Assembly (NCBI GenBank): GCA_937893635.1
Contig: CALBGF010000200.1
Span: 1 to 45,290, forward strand
Direction: 5' to 3'
From: an uncultured Mollicutes bacterium
GTDB lineage: Bacteria > Bacillota_I > Bacilli_A > RFN20 > CAG-826
DNA: 45,290 nt
Positions 9,341 through 19,550 of this stretch are shown here, piece after piece. A program made the translations under genes and the position numbers. The notes below the pieces were generated by a model. It was not told where the DNA came from. It saw only the letters and a list, made by a program, of their open reading frames with translations, and did no database searches. Within the stretch, counting starts at the first letter, position 1. Each line of letters begins with the position of its first letter.

Positions 9341-10105
9341 TTAACACTCCTTTTTATTACTTTCTAGTGTAAGGATTTCAACGCCATCCTTAGTTACTAC
9401 AAGAGTATTTTCATAGTGGCTAGCTAATTTGCCATCTACCATTTTGACAGTCCATTCATCACTCATTACACGGGTATCGTATTTTCCCATTGCCACCATT
9501 GGTTCAATTGCAAGGCACATGCCTTCTTTTAAAATTGGACCATGTCCAGGTAATCCATAATTTGGAATTGCTGGATCTTCGTGCATTTCGGTACCAATAC
9601 CATGTCCTGTATAATCTCTTGGTAATGAATAACCATGTTTTTCGCAATATTCTTGAATTGTATGCGAGATATCTGATAAGTGAATACCTGGTTTAATAAT
9701 TTTAACAGCTTCAAAAAAACTTTCTTCTGTTACTCTTACTAAGCGAGCGGCTTCATCAGATATTTTTCCAACAGCATAAGTTCTTGCTGCATCTCCGTTA
9801 TAGCCTTTATAAATAGCTCCAACGTCGACAGAAATAATATCTCCTTCTTTTAAAGGTTTATTGTTTGGAATACCATGCACTAATACTTCATTTACTGAAG
9901 TGCATATAGAGGCAGGGAATCCGCCGTATCCTAAGAAAGATGGAATTGCGCCTTGATCACGTATGGTTTTTTCGGCGATGCGATTAAGTTCATTAGTCGT
10001 AACACCTGGTTTGATGTGTGGCTTTAGTGCATCAAATACACTAGCCACAATCCTACCAGCCTCACGCATCAACACAATTTCTCGTGGTGATTTTAAGGTT
10101 ATCAT
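9341..10105 (-). CDS. map: Methionine aminopeptidase, type I
   Basis: A 254-residue cytosolic metallo-enzyme that removes the initiator methionine. The metal ligands appear in order: Asp in [14 protein letters not shown], the second Asp in the same block, His in [13 protein letters not shown], and Glu in AIEPMVAMG and ENTLVV. It lies six bases after adk, whose end carries the likely ribosome site (AAAGGAT). Confidence 0.97.
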   Translation of the reverse strand: MITLKSPREIVLMREAGRIVASVFDALKPHIKPGVTTNELNRIAEKTIRDQGAIPSFLGYGGFPASICTSVNEVLVHGIPNNKPLKEGDIISVDVGAIYKGYNGDAARTYAVGKISDEAARLVRVTEESFFEAVKIIKPGIHLSDISHTIQEYCEKHGYSLPRDYTGHGIGTEMHEDPAIPNYGLPGHGPILKEGMCLAIEPMVAMGKYDTRVMSDEWTVKMVDGKLASHYENTLVVTKDGVEILTLESNKKEC

Positions 10106-10111
10106 ACTTTT

Positions 10112-10765
10112 TTATTTGATCCTTTCAAAAATATCACAAATGGTTTCGAAGACTTCATCTAATCCAAGTAAACCATCGACATTATGTAGAAGTCCACGTT
10201 TTTCGTAGAATTCCACTAATGGGAAGGTTTGATGTTCATAAGCATCAAGTCTTACTGCTAAACTTTCTAATGTGTCATCTTTTCTTTGAACTAATTCACC
10301 ATTACAATAGTCACAAACACCATCAACTTTTGGTTTTAATGTTTCGACATGGAATGGAGCTCCACAAGATTTACAAACACGTCTACCAGTAATTCTTTTT
10401 GTTAAGACATCACGATCAGCAGTGATATTAACTACTGCTGTTATTGGACGATTGATTTCTTTTGTTAGTTCTTCTAATGCTTCTGCTTGAGGAATTGTTC
10501 TTGGGAATCCATCAAGTAAGAATCCATTAGCGCAATCATCTTTAGCAAGCCTTTCCTTAACTAAAGCGATTGTTACTTCATCAGGTACTAACAAACCTTT
10601 GTTGATATAACTTGCCGCTAAGACTCCAGTTGGAGTTTGAGCAGCTATCGCTTCTCTAAACATATCACCAGTTGAAATATGTGGAATATGATAAGAAGCA
10701 ATAATCTTTTTAGCTTGTGTGCCTTTACCAGCGCCAGGCGGGCCCATTAAAATAATGTTTAACAT
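10112..10765 (-). CDS. adk: Adenylate kinase, zinc-containing type
   Basis: A 217-residue kinase that interconverts ATP+AMP and 2 ADP. The P-loop is GPPGAGKGT (residues 8-16), followed by the AMP-binding region ISTGDMFR and LLDGFPRT. The LID contains four cysteines (CKSCGAPF, then CDYC), as in Gram-positive zinc-stabilised enzymes. It follows secY by six bases. Confidence 0.98.
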   Translation of the reverse strand: MLNIILMGPPGAGKGTQAKKIIASYHIPHISTGDMFREAIAAQTPTGVLAASYINKGLLVPDEVTIALVKERLAKDDCANGFLLDGFPRTIPQAEALEELTKEINRPITAVVNITADRDVLTKRITGRRVCKSCGAPFHVETLKPKVDGVCDYCNGELVQRKDDTLESLAVRLDAYEHQTFPLVEFYEKRGLLHNVDGLLGLDEVFETICDIFERIK

Positions 10766-10771
10766 TGTTTT

Positions 10772-12139
10772 TTACTCCCTTCCGGCACGGTTTTGAACTT
10801 CTTCGAAGCTCTTACCAGCAACCAAGCCATCAATTTGTGCACTAACTTCAAGAGCAACACCAACTACGATGATTAATCCTGTGCCACCTAGTGCTAATGA
10901 TTGAGGAAGTAATCCTGTCAATACTAACACAACTGGTAACGCAGCAATAAATGCAAGAGCGAATGCACCAATGAAGGTTACACGATTTAATACTTTCTTT
11001 ACATATCTTTCTGTTTCATTACCAGGTTTAATACCAGGAATGTAAGAACCATTCTTTTGGAAGTTTTCTGCCATTTGTTCTGGATTAATTTGTAATGAAG
11101 AATAGAAGAATGTAAAGGCTATAATGAGTACAACATAGATAATCAAGCCCCATGGCATTTGCCATGTCTTTCCGCCAAACCAAGGCATAGTGGTCATTTT
11201 TGAACTTGAGAATATGTTGAGCCATTCTGCACTTGTATCAGCGCCATCAATAAAGCTCACAATTACTTGTGGTGCCATCATAATTGATGAAGCGAAGATA
11301 ACAGGAATAACACCAGCAGAGTTAATCTTAATTGGTAAGAAACTTGCTTGGCTATATCTCTGTCCAGTTCCACCAGATTTACCAGCGTGTTGAACAGGGA
11401 TTTTTCTTTTTGAACTTTCAATATAAATTACGAATGTAATAATTGCTAAATAAGCAAGGATATATAATAAGAATCTTGCTCCACCTGCCACAATTAATGA
11501 AGGTTGTTTTGACAATAATGGGTTTGACATATATTGTACAAACGCTTCAGCAATTTGTTTAGGTAATGAGACAACGATACCAGCAAAGATAATTACAGAA
11601 ATACCATTACCAATACCTTTTACAGAAATTTGGTCACCTAACCACATAACTAACATACCACCAGCTACTAATATGGTAACTATATAGGCATAAGTTAAGA
11701 AGTCAGAGTTTGCAATCGTTGTAACTTCAATGTATTCAGTAGCTTCCATGGTTTTTATAATACCATATGCTTGTACTGCACCAAGAAGTAAAGTTAAGTA
11801 ACGAGTTGCCATTTCCATTTTCTTTCGACCATACTGACCTTGTTTATTTAACTCGGTCAAGGCCGGTAATACATCCATTGAAAGTAATTGCACAATAATT
11901 TGTGCGGTAATATATGGTGACACACCCAAGGCGAATATGGAGAAACTTGATAATGCTCCACCGCCTAAAAGGTTCATCATACTTAATACATCTAAGTTAT
12001 CAAATCCAGCAGTATCACTGATTTTGACACCAGGAACTGAGATTGAAGCTCCGATGCGGAAGACTAAGAGTATCATTAATGTAAAGAATATACGATCAAC
12101 GATATCTTTATTTTTGAAGATTTGTCCGAGTTTTTTCAT
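10772..12139 (-). CDS. secY: Protein translocase subunit SecY
   Basis: The 455-residue channel protein of the Sec translocon has about ten membrane helices. Typical segments are PGVKISDTAG, LGVSPYITAQIIVQLL, GNGISVIIFAGIV, GIKPGNETERYV and the C-terminal GTGLIIVVGVALEV. The frame is open ten codons further upstream into rplO, but the ATG at 12139 has GAGG nine bases before it and lies one base after the rplO stop, so I use it. Confidence 0.97.
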   Translation of the reverse strand: MKKLGQIFKNKDIVDRIFFTLMILLVFRIGASISVPGVKISDTAGFDNLDVLSMMNLLGGGALSSFSIFALGVSPYITAQIIVQLLSMDVLPALTELNKQGQYGRKKMEMATRYLTLLLGAVQAYGIIKTMEATEYIEVTTIANSDFLTYAYIVTILVAGGMLVMWLGDQISVKGIGNGISVIIFAGIVVSLPKQIAEAFVQYMSNPLLSKQPSLIVAGGARFLLYILAYLAIITFVIYIESSKRKIPVQHAGKSGGTGQRYSQASFLPIKINSAGVIPVIFASSIMMAPQVIVSFIDGADTSAEWLNIFSSSKMTTMPWFGGKTWQMPWGLIIYVVLIIAFTFFYSSLQINPEQMAENFQKNGSYIPGIKPGNETERYVKKVLNRVTFIGAFALAFIAALPVVLVLTGLLPQSLALGGTGLIIVVGVALEVSAQIDGLVAGKSFEEVQNRAGRE

Positions 12140-12140
12140 A

Positions 12141-12581
12141 TTACAATACCTCGGTTGTTCCGCCAGCATTCTTAATAGCTTCTTCGGCAGCCTTAGAGAA
12201 CTTATGAGCAGAAACTTCTAACTTAACATTAAGTTTTCCGTTTCCTAAAATTTTAATTCCATCATATTCTTTACGGACTAAACCGACTTCTTTTAATAAT
12301 GCAGGGGTGACTTTAGTGCCTTCTTCGAATTTATTTAACATTTCAACGTTAACTATTGCATAGTCAACACGTGAAATATTGTTAAATCCACGTTTTGGTA
12401 AACGACGATATAATGGGTTTTGTCCACCTTCAAATCCTAAACGGACTCCGCCGCCACTTCTAGAATTTTGACCTTTGGTACCTTTACCAGCAGTCTTTCC
12501 GTTTCCAGAACCAATTCCACGACCAGCGCGGAATGCTTTCTTACGTGATCCTTCTGTGTATTCGAGTTCATGCAGTTTCAT
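12141..12581 (-). CDS. rplO: Large-subunit ribosomal protein L15
   Basis: A 146-residue L15 with the glycine-rich N-terminus [20 protein letters not shown] and [18 protein letters not shown]. The ATG at 12581 (MKLHEL) sits eight bases after GGGAGG; an upstream GTG three codons earlier overlaps that site and is rejected. It follows rpsE directly; rpmD, which normally lies between them, is absent. Confidence 0.96.
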   Translation of the reverse strand: MKLHELEYTEGSRKKAFRAGRGIGSGNGKTAGKGTKGQNSRSGGGVRLGFEGGQNPLYRRLPKRGFNNISRVDYAIVNVEMLNKFEEGTKVTPALLKEVGLVRKEYDGIKILGNGKLNVKLEVSAHKFSKAAEEAIKNAGGTTEVL

Positions 12582-12626
12582 ATCTTGCACCTCCCTATAA
12601 ATTATTGATTTATTTTTGGTTATAAA

Positions 12627-13250
12627 CTATTTACGTAATTCTTTGACTACATTGTATGATTTAACGTTATTCAAACCATTAACAGTTGCACGAATAACAT
12701 TAATTGGTGTACGTGAGCCATAGACTTTTGAGTAAATGTTTCTAACGCCAGCTAATTCTAAGACAGCACGGACTGGACCACCAGCGATGATACCAGTACC
12801 TTCAGGTGCAGGTTTTAATAAAACTTTGCAAGCACCAAATTCACCATTAATTTCATGAGCGATTGTTCCGCCTTTAACTAAATGGACATGGAGCAAGTTT
12901 TTCTTAGCAGCTTCTGTAGCTTTCTTAATTGCATCTGGGACTTCTCCAGCTTTTCCAGTACCATAACCGAAACGGCCTTTTCCATCACCGATAACCATAA
13001 GTGCAGCAAATCTCATACGGCGTCCGCCTTTTACAGTTTTGCTAACACGGTTAATTGCAACTACGCGTTCATTGAATTCCTTTTCAGGTTTTTCACGACG
13101 ATCTCTACGATCGCCTCTACGGCCACCATCACGGCGATCTTTACGATCACCACGAGGACGACGATCAGCTCTAGGAGCTTTTTCTGTATCAGTGTTTTCA
13201 GTATTTTCTACCACAGTTTCTTCAACTGGTGTTACTTTTTCTTCTGCCAT
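12627..13250 (-). CDS. rpsE: Small-subunit ribosomal protein S5 with charged N-terminal extension
   Basis: A 207-residue S5. The conserved part begins at about residue 61 ([18 protein letters not shown]), against about residue 13 in Bacillus subtilis, so about 48 residues are added. The extension is first acidic (Glu/Thr/Val rich, residues 1-25), then strongly Arg/Asp rich with repeated RGDR, KDRR and RRDRR units (29-53). The core S5 domains are intact ([38 protein letters not shown]). It has an AGGAGG site. The extension could bind rRNA, but this is inference. Confidence 0.96.
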   Translation of the reverse strand: MAEEKVTPVEETVVENTENTDTEKAPRADRRPRGDRKDRRDGGRRGDRRDRREKPEKEFNERVVAINRVSKTVKGGRRMRFAALMVIGDGKGRFGYGTGKAGEVPDAIKKATEAAKKNLLHVHLVKGGTIAHEINGEFGACKVLLKPAPEGTGIIAGGPVRAVLELAGVRNIYSKVYGSRTPINVIRATVNGLNNVKSYNVVKELRK

Positions 13251-13261
13251 TTTCTTTCCTC

Positions 13262-13618
13262 CTAGAATTCTAAGCCAGCTTCACGAGCGGCTTCTGCAAC
13301 AGCTTTGACACGTCCATGGTAAACATAACCAGAACGATCAAATACTACTTTCTTTATACCTAAGGCAACGGCTTTTTCACCGATGTCCTTACCAACGGCT
13401 TGAGCGGCTTCAATATTACCACCATTTGCTAATTTAAGAGCAACTGATGATGAACTTACTAAAGTTACGCCTTTAACATCGTCGATAATTTGAGCATGAA
13501 TGTTAGCATTTGCACGATAAACACTTAAACGAGGTGTTTCAGCTGTTCCGCTAATTTTAGCACGAACACGTTCATGACGTCTTGCACGAACTACTTGTCT
13601 TGATTCTTTATTAATCAT
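13262..13618 (-). CDS. rplR: Large-subunit ribosomal protein L18
   Basis: A 118-residue L18, which binds 5S rRNA. The family blocks [18 protein letters not shown] and [20 protein letters not shown] are present. Length is standard. AGGAGG precedes the ATG; spacing to rpsE is 11 bp. Confidence 0.97.
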   Translation of the reverse strand: MINKESRQVVRARRHERVRAKISGTAETPRLSVYRANANIHAQIIDDVKGVTLVSSSSVALKLANGGNIEAAQAVGKDIGEKAVALGIKKVVFDRSGYVYHGRVKAVAEAAREAGLEF

Positions 13619-13639
13619 GTTTCATTTCCTCCTTACCGA

Positions 13640-14182
13640 CTATTTCTTACCAGCACGTTTTCCTTCTTTACGAAGAATAAACTCATCAGTATATTTAATA
13701 CCTTTTCCTTTATAAGGTTCAGGTTCACGAACTGCACGAATTCTTGCAGCAGTTTGTCCAACTGCTTGACGATCTGCACCTTCAACAACTACTTCCGTAG
13801 CAGATGGTGTAGAGATTTTTGCGCCAACATCAGGTGTGATAACTACTTCGTGAGAATAACCAATATTTAATACTAAGTTTTCTCCTCTCATAGCAGCACG
13901 ATAACCGATACCGACGATTTCTAATTTTTTCTTAAATCCTTCAGAAACACCAACTACCATATTGTGAAGTAATGCTCTTGTTGTACCATGGATAGTCTTC
14001 ATAGCAATTGTATCATCTGGACGAACACAAGTAATAGTATTTCCTTCAACTTTATATGTAATATGTGGATTAAAGGTATTTGTTAAAGTTCCTTTTGGTC
14101 CTTTAACTGTAACATGGTTACCATCGAAATCAACAGTAACGCCTGCAGGTATTTCAATAACTTTATGACCAATACGTGACAT
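13640..14182 (-). CDS. rplF: Large-subunit ribosomal protein L6
   Basis: A 180-residue L6 near the sarcin-ricin loop and factor-binding site. It starts MSRIGHKVIEIPAGV and ends in the typical EPYKGKGIKYTDEFILRKEG with a basic tail. The ATG at 14182 lies behind GGAGGTAACAGT; six codons of open frame upstream overlap rpsH and have no ribosome site. Confidence 0.97.
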   Translation of the reverse strand: MSRIGHKVIEIPAGVTVDFDGNHVTVKGPKGTLTNTFNPHITYKVEGNTITCVRPDDTIAMKTIHGTTRALLHNMVVGVSEGFKKKLEIVGIGYRAAMRGENLVLNIGYSHEVVITPDVGAKISTPSATEVVVEGADRQAVGQTAARIRAVREPEPYKGKGIKYTDEFILRKEGKRAGKK

Positions 14183-14193
14183 ACTGTTACCTC

Positions 14194-14583
14194 CTACCAA
14201 ACATAAGCGATAACTTCGCCGCCGATGCCAAGAGCACGGGCTTTCTTATCACTCATTAAACCTTGAGAAGTAGATATAATAGCAATACCTAATCCTCTTA
14301 ATACACGTGGAAGTTTGTCAGCAGGGACATTAACACGTAATCCAGGTTTAGAGATTTTCTTTAAACCAGAGATAACACGTTCTCCACCAACGTATTTTAA
14401 AGTAATAGTTAATTCTTTCTTTACATCACCAAGAACGATGAAATCGTTAATGAAACCTTCTTCTTTTAAGATTTCAGCGATATGTACTTTCATATTTGAG
14501 CTTGGCATTGTAACTGATTCATGACGCATCACATTTGCGTTACGAATTCTTGTAAGCATATCTGCAATAGGATCTGTCATCAT
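14194..14583 (-). CDS. rpsH: Small-subunit ribosomal protein S8
   Basis: A 129-residue S8, an early 30S assembly protein that binds helix 21 of 16S rRNA. It has the N-terminal [13 protein letters not shown] and the C-terminal [19 protein letters not shown] followed by GGEVIAYVW. Two successive ATG codons (14583 and 14580) both fit the AGGAGG site; either may be used. Confidence 0.97.
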   Translation of the reverse strand: MMTDPIADMLTRIRNANVMRHESVTMPSSNMKVHIAEILKEEGFINDFIVLGDVKKELTITLKYVGGERVISGLKKISKPGLRVNVPADKLPRVLRGLGIAIISTSQGLMSDKKARALGIGGEVIAYVW

Positions 14584-14603
14584 AACTCATTTTCCTCCTT
14601 TGC

Positions 14604-14789
14604 TTACCAGCTTGCCTTTTTCATACCTGGAATTTCGCCTTTATAAGCTAATTCACGAAGGCAGATACGGCATAATTTGAATTTACGAATTACTGCGTGA
14701 GGACGTCCACAACGTTCGCAACGTGTGTATTCTCTAACTGCATATTTTTGTGGTCGTGCACAACGAACCTTAATAGATGTTTTTGCCAT
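14604..14789 (-). CDS. rpsN: Small-subunit ribosomal protein S14, zinc-binding type Z
   Basis: A 61-residue S14 of the short zinc form. It has two CxxC pairs (CERCGRPH and CRICLRELA) that hold one zinc ion, and the C-terminal [11 protein letters not shown]. Length is that of Gram-positive type Z proteins. It lies between rplE and rpsH. Confidence 0.97.
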   Translation of the reverse strand: MAKTSIKVRCARPQKYAVREYTRCERCGRPHAVIRKFKLCRICLRELAYKGEIPGMKKASW

Positions 14790-14805
14790 TTAGATGTCCT
14801 CCTTC

Positions 14806-15345
14806 TTATTTATGGAATGGCATACCGATTAATTCAAGCAATGTGAATGCTTCTTCATCAGTATTTGCTGTTGTTACAACAACAATATCCATACCACGTA
14901 CTTTAGTGACTTTTTCATAACTAATTTCTGGGAAAATTAATTGTTCTTTGACGCCTAATGTGTAATTACCACGGCCATCAAAAGCATTTTTGCTAATACC
15001 ACGGAAGTCTCTAACACGTGGTAATGAGATAGAGATTAACTTATCAAGGAATTCATACATTCTTTCTCCTCTTAAAGTAACCTTACAACCAATTGCTTGT
15101 CCTTCACGTAATTTGAAAGAAGCGATTGATTTCTTTGCTCTTGTAATAACAGGTTTTTGTCCTGTGATTTGAGCTAATTCTGCAACTGAATCATCTAATA
15201 ATTTAGCATTAGAAGTTGCGTCACCAACACCGACGTTAATAACGATTTTTTCGATGTGTGGAACTTGCATAACAGAAGCATAGTGATATTTTTCCATTAA
15301 TGCAGGTACGATTTGGGTAGTGTATTTTTCTTTTAATCTATTCAT
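14806..15345 (-). CDS. rplE: Large-subunit ribosomal protein L5
   Basis: A 179-residue L5, which binds 5S rRNA with L18 and contacts tRNA. It has [36 protein letters not shown] and [19 protein letters not shown]. It starts with MNRLKEKY behind GGAGG. Confidence 0.97.
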   Translation of the reverse strand: MNRLKEKYTTQIVPALMEKYHYASVMQVPHIEKIVINVGVGDATSNAKLLDDSVAELAQITGQKPVITRAKKSIASFKLREGQAIGCKVTLRGERMYEFLDKLISISLPRVRDFRGISKNAFDGRGNYTLGVKEQLIFPEISYEKVTKVRGMDIVVVTTANTDEEAFTLLELIGMPFHK

Positions 15346-15359
15346 AATACTCTAACCTC

Positions 15360-15668
15360 CTATTTAACAACGCTCTTGCTAGCTTTTGTTACACGGACTT
15401 TTTCGCCCTTAACAACTTCATAGCCAATACGTGTTGCTTTCTTTGTTTTTGGATCTACAAGTGCTACATTACTAACATGAATAGGAGCATAGATATCAAC
15501 AATACTTCCCTCTGGGTTAGTTTGTGTAGGTTTTTTATGTTTTTTGTGAACGTTAACGCCTTCAACAACGACACGGTCTAAACGAGGATATGCTTTTTGA
15601 ACAATACCAGTTTTACCTTTGTCAGCGCCAGCGATAACGATGACTTTATCACCTTTTTTGATTTTCAT
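15360..15668 (-). CDS. rplX: Large-subunit ribosomal protein L24
   Basis: A 102-residue L24 with the KOW motif [20 protein letters not shown] and [13 protein letters not shown]. It is an early 50S assembly protein. Length is standard; spacing is 14 bp to rplE. Confidence 0.97.
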   Translation of the reverse strand: MKIKKGDKVIVIAGADKGKTGIVQKAYPRLDRVVVEGVNVHKKHKKPTQTNPEGSIVDIYAPIHVSNVALVDPKTKKATRIGYEVVKGEKVRVTKASKSVVK

Positions 15669-15683
15669 TTTGGCTACCTCCTA

Positions 15684-16058
15684 TTATAAGACTTCGATAG
15701 CTAAGGAAACGATCTTCATAAATTTATCGCCCTTATCACGAAGTTCACGAGCAACAGGTCCAAAGACACGTGTGCCACGTGGAGTACCATCATCATTGAT
15801 TAAGACAATTGCATTGTCATCAAATCTAATGGTTGAACCATCAGGTCTGTTATAAGCCTTTTTAGTTCTAACGATAACACCTTTAACGATGTCACCTTTT
15901 TTAACTTTTCCGTTTGGAATAGCATCTTTTACTGAGCATAAGACAATGTCTCCAACGCCAGAACTTTTACGGTGAGAACCACCGAATAAGTGGAAGACAC
16001 GAACTGATTTAGCACCAGTATTATCTGCTACAACAAGATTTGTTTCTGTTTGTATCAT
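15684..16058 (-). CDS. rplN: Large-subunit ribosomal protein L14
   Basis: A 124-residue L14 with [36 protein letters not shown] and [21 protein letters not shown]. The first block reads [10 protein letters not shown] where relatives usually have a more basic or polar segment; otherwise it is ordinary. Confidence 0.97.
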   Translation of the reverse strand: MIQTETNLVVADNTGAKSVRVFHLFGGSHRKSSGVGDIVLCSVKDAIPNGKVKKGDIVKGVIVRTKKAYNRPDGSTIRFDDNAIVLINDDGTPRGTRVFGPVARELRDKGDKFMKIVSLAIEVL

Positions 16059-16072
16059 AATTTATCTTCCTC

Positions 16073-16336
16073 CTATTTTTCATTTTCTGTGTTTACGACA
16101 GCAACTAAACGATAACGTTTTCTAGCTGATAAAGGACGAGTTTCCATGATAGTAACAACATCACCGATTTTTGCAACATTGTTTTCATCGTGTGCTAAAT
16201 ATTTCTTAGCGTATTTAACTCTCTTACCATACTTTGGATGTCTTTTGTGAGTTTCGACTAAAACAGTAATTGTTTTGTCCATTTTGTCAGATGTAACTAC
16301 GCCTTGAATAACACGGCGGGTATTTCTTTCTTCCAT
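16073..16336 (-). CDS. rpsQ: Small-subunit ribosomal protein S17
   Basis: An 87-residue OB-fold S17, an early 16S rRNA binder. It contains [17 protein letters not shown] and [20 protein letters not shown]. Length is standard. It is 12 bp after rpmC. Confidence 0.97.
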   Translation of the reverse strand: MEERNTRRVIQGVVTSDKMDKTITVLVETHKRHPKYGKRVKYAKKYLAHDENNVAKIGDVVTIMETRPLSARKRYRLVAVVNTENEK

Positions 16337-16348
16337 GTTTCAGTCCTC

Positions 16349-16546
16349 CTATTTAATTCCCAATTCACGTTCTCTAAGAACGGTATTGATACGGGCAATA
16401 TCCTTACGGATATAATTCAATTGCATAGGTTTTTCAAGTTGTCCAACAGCTTGTTTACGGCGTAAGTTGAATAACTCTTCCTTCAATTGATAAACTTTTT
16501 CATTAAGTTCAGAAGTGCTTAACTCTCTAATTTCGCTTAATTTCAT
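16349..16546 (-). CDS. rpmC: Large-subunit ribosomal protein L29
   Basis: A 65-residue, two-helix L29 near the exit tunnel, a docking site for SRP and trigger factor. It has MKLSEIRELSTSELNEKV and LFNLRRKQAVGQLEKP. It begins two bases after the rplP stop codon. Confidence 0.97.
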   Translation of the reverse strand: MKLSEIRELSTSELNEKVYQLKEELFNLRRKQAVGQLEKPMQLNYIRKDIARINTVLRERELGIK

Positions 16547-16548
16547 GT

Positions 16549-16968
16549 TTATTCACCCTTTCCTTCTTTTGCTATGACACGAGTTCTAATTGGTAATTTG
16601 TAAGCTGCTAAGCGAAGTGCTTCACGAGCATTTGCTTCTCCAACTCCACCAATTTCAAACATGACACGGCCAGTTTTAACAACTGCAACCCATGACTCTG
16701 GGCTACCTTTACCAGAACCCATACGAACTTCGGCAGGTTTCTTTGTTTTTGCCATTTGTGGGAATATACGAATCCAAACTTGTCCGCCTCTTTTTGTGTA
16801 TCTTGATAATACAACACGGGCAGCTTCGATTTGGCGAGCGGTAATGTAATTTCCCGAAGTAGCTTGGAGACCGAATTCACCAAATGATACTTCATTACCA
16901 GCTTTAGATTTTCCTTCATATTTTAAACTATGAGGTCTTCTATACTTAACTCTCTTTGGTTGTAACAT
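16549..16968 (-). CDS. rplP: Large-subunit ribosomal protein L16
   Basis: A 139-residue L16 in the A-site region of the 50S subunit. It starts [20 protein letters not shown] and contains [20 protein letters not shown] and [17 protein letters not shown]. Length is standard. Confidence 0.97.
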   Translation of the reverse strand: MLQPKRVKYRRPHSLKYEGKSKAGNEVSFGEFGLQATSGNYITARQIEAARVVLSRYTKRGGQVWIRIFPQMAKTKKPAEVRMGSGKGSPESWVAVVKTGRVMFEIGGVGEANAREALRLAAYKLPIRTRVIAKEGKGE

Positions 16969-16973
16969 GTGAA

Positions 16974-17645
16974 TTATTCTCCTTTCTTAACTACGTTTTT
17001 AACAGGACGAACTTCACCACGGCAGATCCAGACTTTAACGCCTAAACGACCATAGGTAGTTGCAGCTTCTGCTAATGCATAGTCAATATCAGAACGAAGT
17101 GTATGTAGAGGGATAATACCTTCTTTATAACCTTCGCTACGAGCAATATCAGCTCCGCCTAAACGACCAGAGACAACTGTTCTACAACCTTTTGCACCAG
17201 CTTTACGAACATCTCTAATTGCCATTTTTTGAGCAGTTCTGAATGAAGCACGTTCTTCTAATTTACGTGCGATTGTTTGAGCAACAATATTTGCATCAAG
17301 ATTTGGTTCTTTAACATCAACAACTTCTAAGCCGAATTTTTGTTTCTTTAAAATTTTGCTTAATTGTTTTTTGACAGCGTTAATATTGTCACCATTTTGA
17401 CCGAGTGCGACGCCAACACGAGCGACGTGAACCATAATTTTAATATAGTTATTAGTTTCGGTTTTTTGTCTTTCGATATCAATGTGAGATACTAAAGCAT
17501 CTTTAAGAGCTTTAGATAAGAATTCACGGATTTTAATATCTTCGTTTAAGAAGGTTGCGAAATCTTGGTTATTTGCATACCATCTTGAATGCCAATCACG
17601 ATTGACACCAAAACGCATACCATTTGGATTAACTTTTTGACCCAT
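16974..17645 (-). CDS. rpsC: Small-subunit ribosomal protein S3
   Basis: A 223-residue S3 at the mRNA entry site, with a KH domain. It begins [20 protein letters not shown] and contains [17 protein letters not shown] and [20 protein letters not shown]. Length is standard; AGGAGG precedes the ATG. Confidence 0.97.
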   Translation of the reverse strand: MGQKVNPNGMRFGVNRDWHSRWYANNQDFATFLNEDIKIREFLSKALKDALVSHIDIERQKTETNNYIKIMVHVARVGVALGQNGDNINAVKKQLSKILKKQKFGLEVVDVKEPNLDANIVAQTIARKLEERASFRTAQKMAIRDVRKAGAKGCRTVVSGRLGGADIARSEGYKEGIIPLHTLRSDIDYALAEAATTYGRLGVKVWICRGEVRPVKNVVKKGE

Positions 17646-17659
17646 AAAATTGCTTCCTC

Positions 17660-18001
17660 CTATCTTTCTTTGACCACAACGGTAATGTGGGCAGTTCTTT
17701 TTACTAAACCAGATGCTGATCCTTTAGCACGAGGTAAGTATCTCTTCATGCGTGGACCATCATTTGCATAAATTTCAGCGACGTATAATTTATCTTCATC
17801 CATTTCGTGGTTGTTGATAGCATTTGCGGCAGCTGATCTAATTAATTTGTCTACGATTGGTGTAGCAGATTTATTAGTATTAGCTAAGATTCCTAATGCA
17901 ACCTTAACATCTTTTCCACGAACTAAATCGATAACTAAGCGGCACTTTCTAGGAGTGACTCTTACTGATGTAACTGTTGCTTTTGCTTCTGTTGCTTTCA
18001 T
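17660..18001 (-). CDS. rplV: Large-subunit ribosomal protein L22
   Basis: A 113-residue L22 lining the exit tunnel. It has VRVTPRKCRLVIDLVRGKDV and ends with RAKGSASGLVKRTAHITVVV. Standard length. Confidence 0.97.
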   Translation of the reverse strand: MKATEAKATVTSVRVTPRKCRLVIDLVRGKDVKVALGILANTNKSATPIVDKLIRSAAANAINNHEMDEDKLYVAEIYANDGPRMKRYLPRAKGSASGLVKRTAHITVVVKER

Positions 18002-18014
18002 ATTTTAACACTCC

Positions 18015-18308
18015 TTACTTAGCGGCATTTGCAGCTTTATCTTCTGCAGTATGTCCGGTATGACCTTTGTAGGTACGAGTAGGTGCAAATTCACCTAATT
18101 TATGACCGACCATATCTTCTGTTACATAAACAGTAATATGTTCGTGACCATTGTAAACTGCAAAGGTATGTTCAACGAATTGTGGATAAATAACTGATCT
18201 TCTTGACCAAGTTTTAATAATTTCTTTTTTGTTTGCAGCATTAAGTGCTTCAACTTTTTTCATTAAGTGTTCATCACAGAATGCGCCTTTTTTCAAACTA
18301 CGAGCCAT
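18015..18308 (-). CDS. rpsS: Small-subunit ribosomal protein S19
   Basis: A 97-residue S19 of the 30S head. It starts [20 protein letters not shown] and contains [20 protein letters not shown] and [16 protein letters not shown]. Slightly longer than the 92-residue Bacillus form at the C-terminus ([12 protein letters not shown]). Confidence 0.97.
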   Translation of the reverse strand: MARSLKKGAFCDEHLMKKVEALNAANKKEIIKTWSRRSVIYPQFVEHTFAVYNGHEHITVYVTEDMVGHKLGEFAPTRTYKGHTGHTAEDKAANAAK

Positions 18309-18330
18309 GTTTCATTTCCTCCTTTGCCTA

Positions 18331-19161
18331 TTAACGGTCTCTTCTTCTAACGATTAAACGGTTAGATGCTTTCTTTGTGTTTCTTGTCTTGACGCCAAGA
18401 GCTCTCTTACCCCAAGGTGTACGAGGTGCATCACGTCCGACAGGACATTTACCTTCACCACCACCATGTGGGTGATCACATGGGTTCATTACAGAACCAC
18501 GAACTGTTGGACGGACACCGTACCAACGATTTTTACCAGCTTTACCTAAGTTGACTAAGTTCCAGTCTTCATTACCAACTTCACCAACTGTAGCGCGGCA
18601 AGTATTTAATACTTTACGAACTTCAGAACTTGCTAAACGGATAATAACATATTTTCCTTCTTTACCAAGAACTTGAGCACTTGTACCAGCAGCACGGCAT
18701 AATTGACCGCCTTTGCCAGGATAAAGTTCAACGTTATGAACTAAGGTACCTTCAGGGATATTACCAATGTTCATGGCATTACCCACTTTAATATCAACTG
18801 CTTCGCCAGATTCTACTTTGTCTCCAACTCTGATTCCTTTTGGAGCAATGATGTAAGACTTTGTACCATCAACGTAGTTGATTAAGCAAATATTTGCGTT
18901 TCTATTTGGATCGTATTCAACAGTAGCAACTGTTGCAGGGATTCCATCTTTAACTCTCTTGAAGTCAACAAGACGGTACTTACGTTTATTTCCTCCACCA
19001 ATGTGGCGAGTTGTGATGCGACCATTGTTATTACGGCCACCAGTTTTCTTAATGCTAACTAATAAACTTTTTTCAGGAGTACTTGTTGTAATTTCTTCAA
19101 ATGTCGAGTTTGTCATTTGGCGACGGCTTGGAGTCGTCGGTTTGTATGTTCTAATTGACAT
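18331..19161 (-). CDS. rplB: Large-subunit ribosomal protein L2
   Basis: A 276-residue L2 next to the peptidyl transferase centre. It contains [15 protein letters not shown] and the functionally key [18 protein letters not shown] loop with its conserved histidine, and ends in a basic tail. Standard length. Confidence 0.98.
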   Translation of the reverse strand: MSIRTYKPTTPSRRQMTNSTFEEITTSTPEKSLLVSIKKTGGRNNNGRITTRHIGGGNKRKYRLVDFKRVKDGIPATVATVEYDPNRNANICLINYVDGTKSYIIAPKGIRVGDKVESGEAVDIKVGNAMNIGNIPEGTLVHNVELYPGKGGQLCRAAGTSAQVLGKEGKYVIIRLASSEVRKVLNTCRATVGEVGNEDWNLVNLGKAGKNRWYGVRPTVRGSVMNPCDHPHGGGEGKCPVGRDAPRTPWGKRALGVKTRNTKKASNRLIVRRRDR

Positions 19162-19211
19162 AATATCTTTCTCCTATATTTAAATTTTTCTATATCCTTA
19201 TATATAAAGGA

Positions 19212-19550
19212 CTATTCTTTGAATAAATCTAAGGCTTCACCATCAGCAAGTGTAACAATTGCTTTTTTGTATCCAGGAATCATACCAGGATAACGTGTGC
19301 CTCTTTTAGCTGCTTTTGCATCAACGTTAATAATGTTGACTTCTTTTACTTTGACTTGGAATACTGATTCGAAAGCCATTTTGATTTCAGCACGATTAGC
19401 TGACTTTAATACTTCAACAACAATTTTGTTTTGGTTTTGAGCCATAGCCATTGATTTTTCAGTGATAACTGGACGAACAATGACATCAAATTGTTTTTGA
19501 GTTGGTTTTGCGAAGCGCTTTTCTGCGGCTTCTTGAGTTTTCTTTGCCAT
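19212..19550 (-). CDS. rplW: Large-subunit ribosomal protein L23
   Basis: A 112-residue L23 at the tunnel exit, contacting SRP and trigger factor. It contains VIVRPVITEKSMAMA and VKEVNIINVDAKAAKRG, after a short basic N-terminal tail (MAKKTQEAAEKRFAKPTQKQ). The start overlaps the rplD stop by one base (TAATG), suggesting coupling. Confidence 0.96.
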   Translation of the reverse strand: MAKKTQEAAEKRFAKPTQKQFDVIVRPVITEKSMAMAQNQNKIVVEVLKSANRAEIKMAFESVFQVKVKEVNIINVDAKAAKRGTRYPGMIPGYKKAIVTLADGEALDLFKE

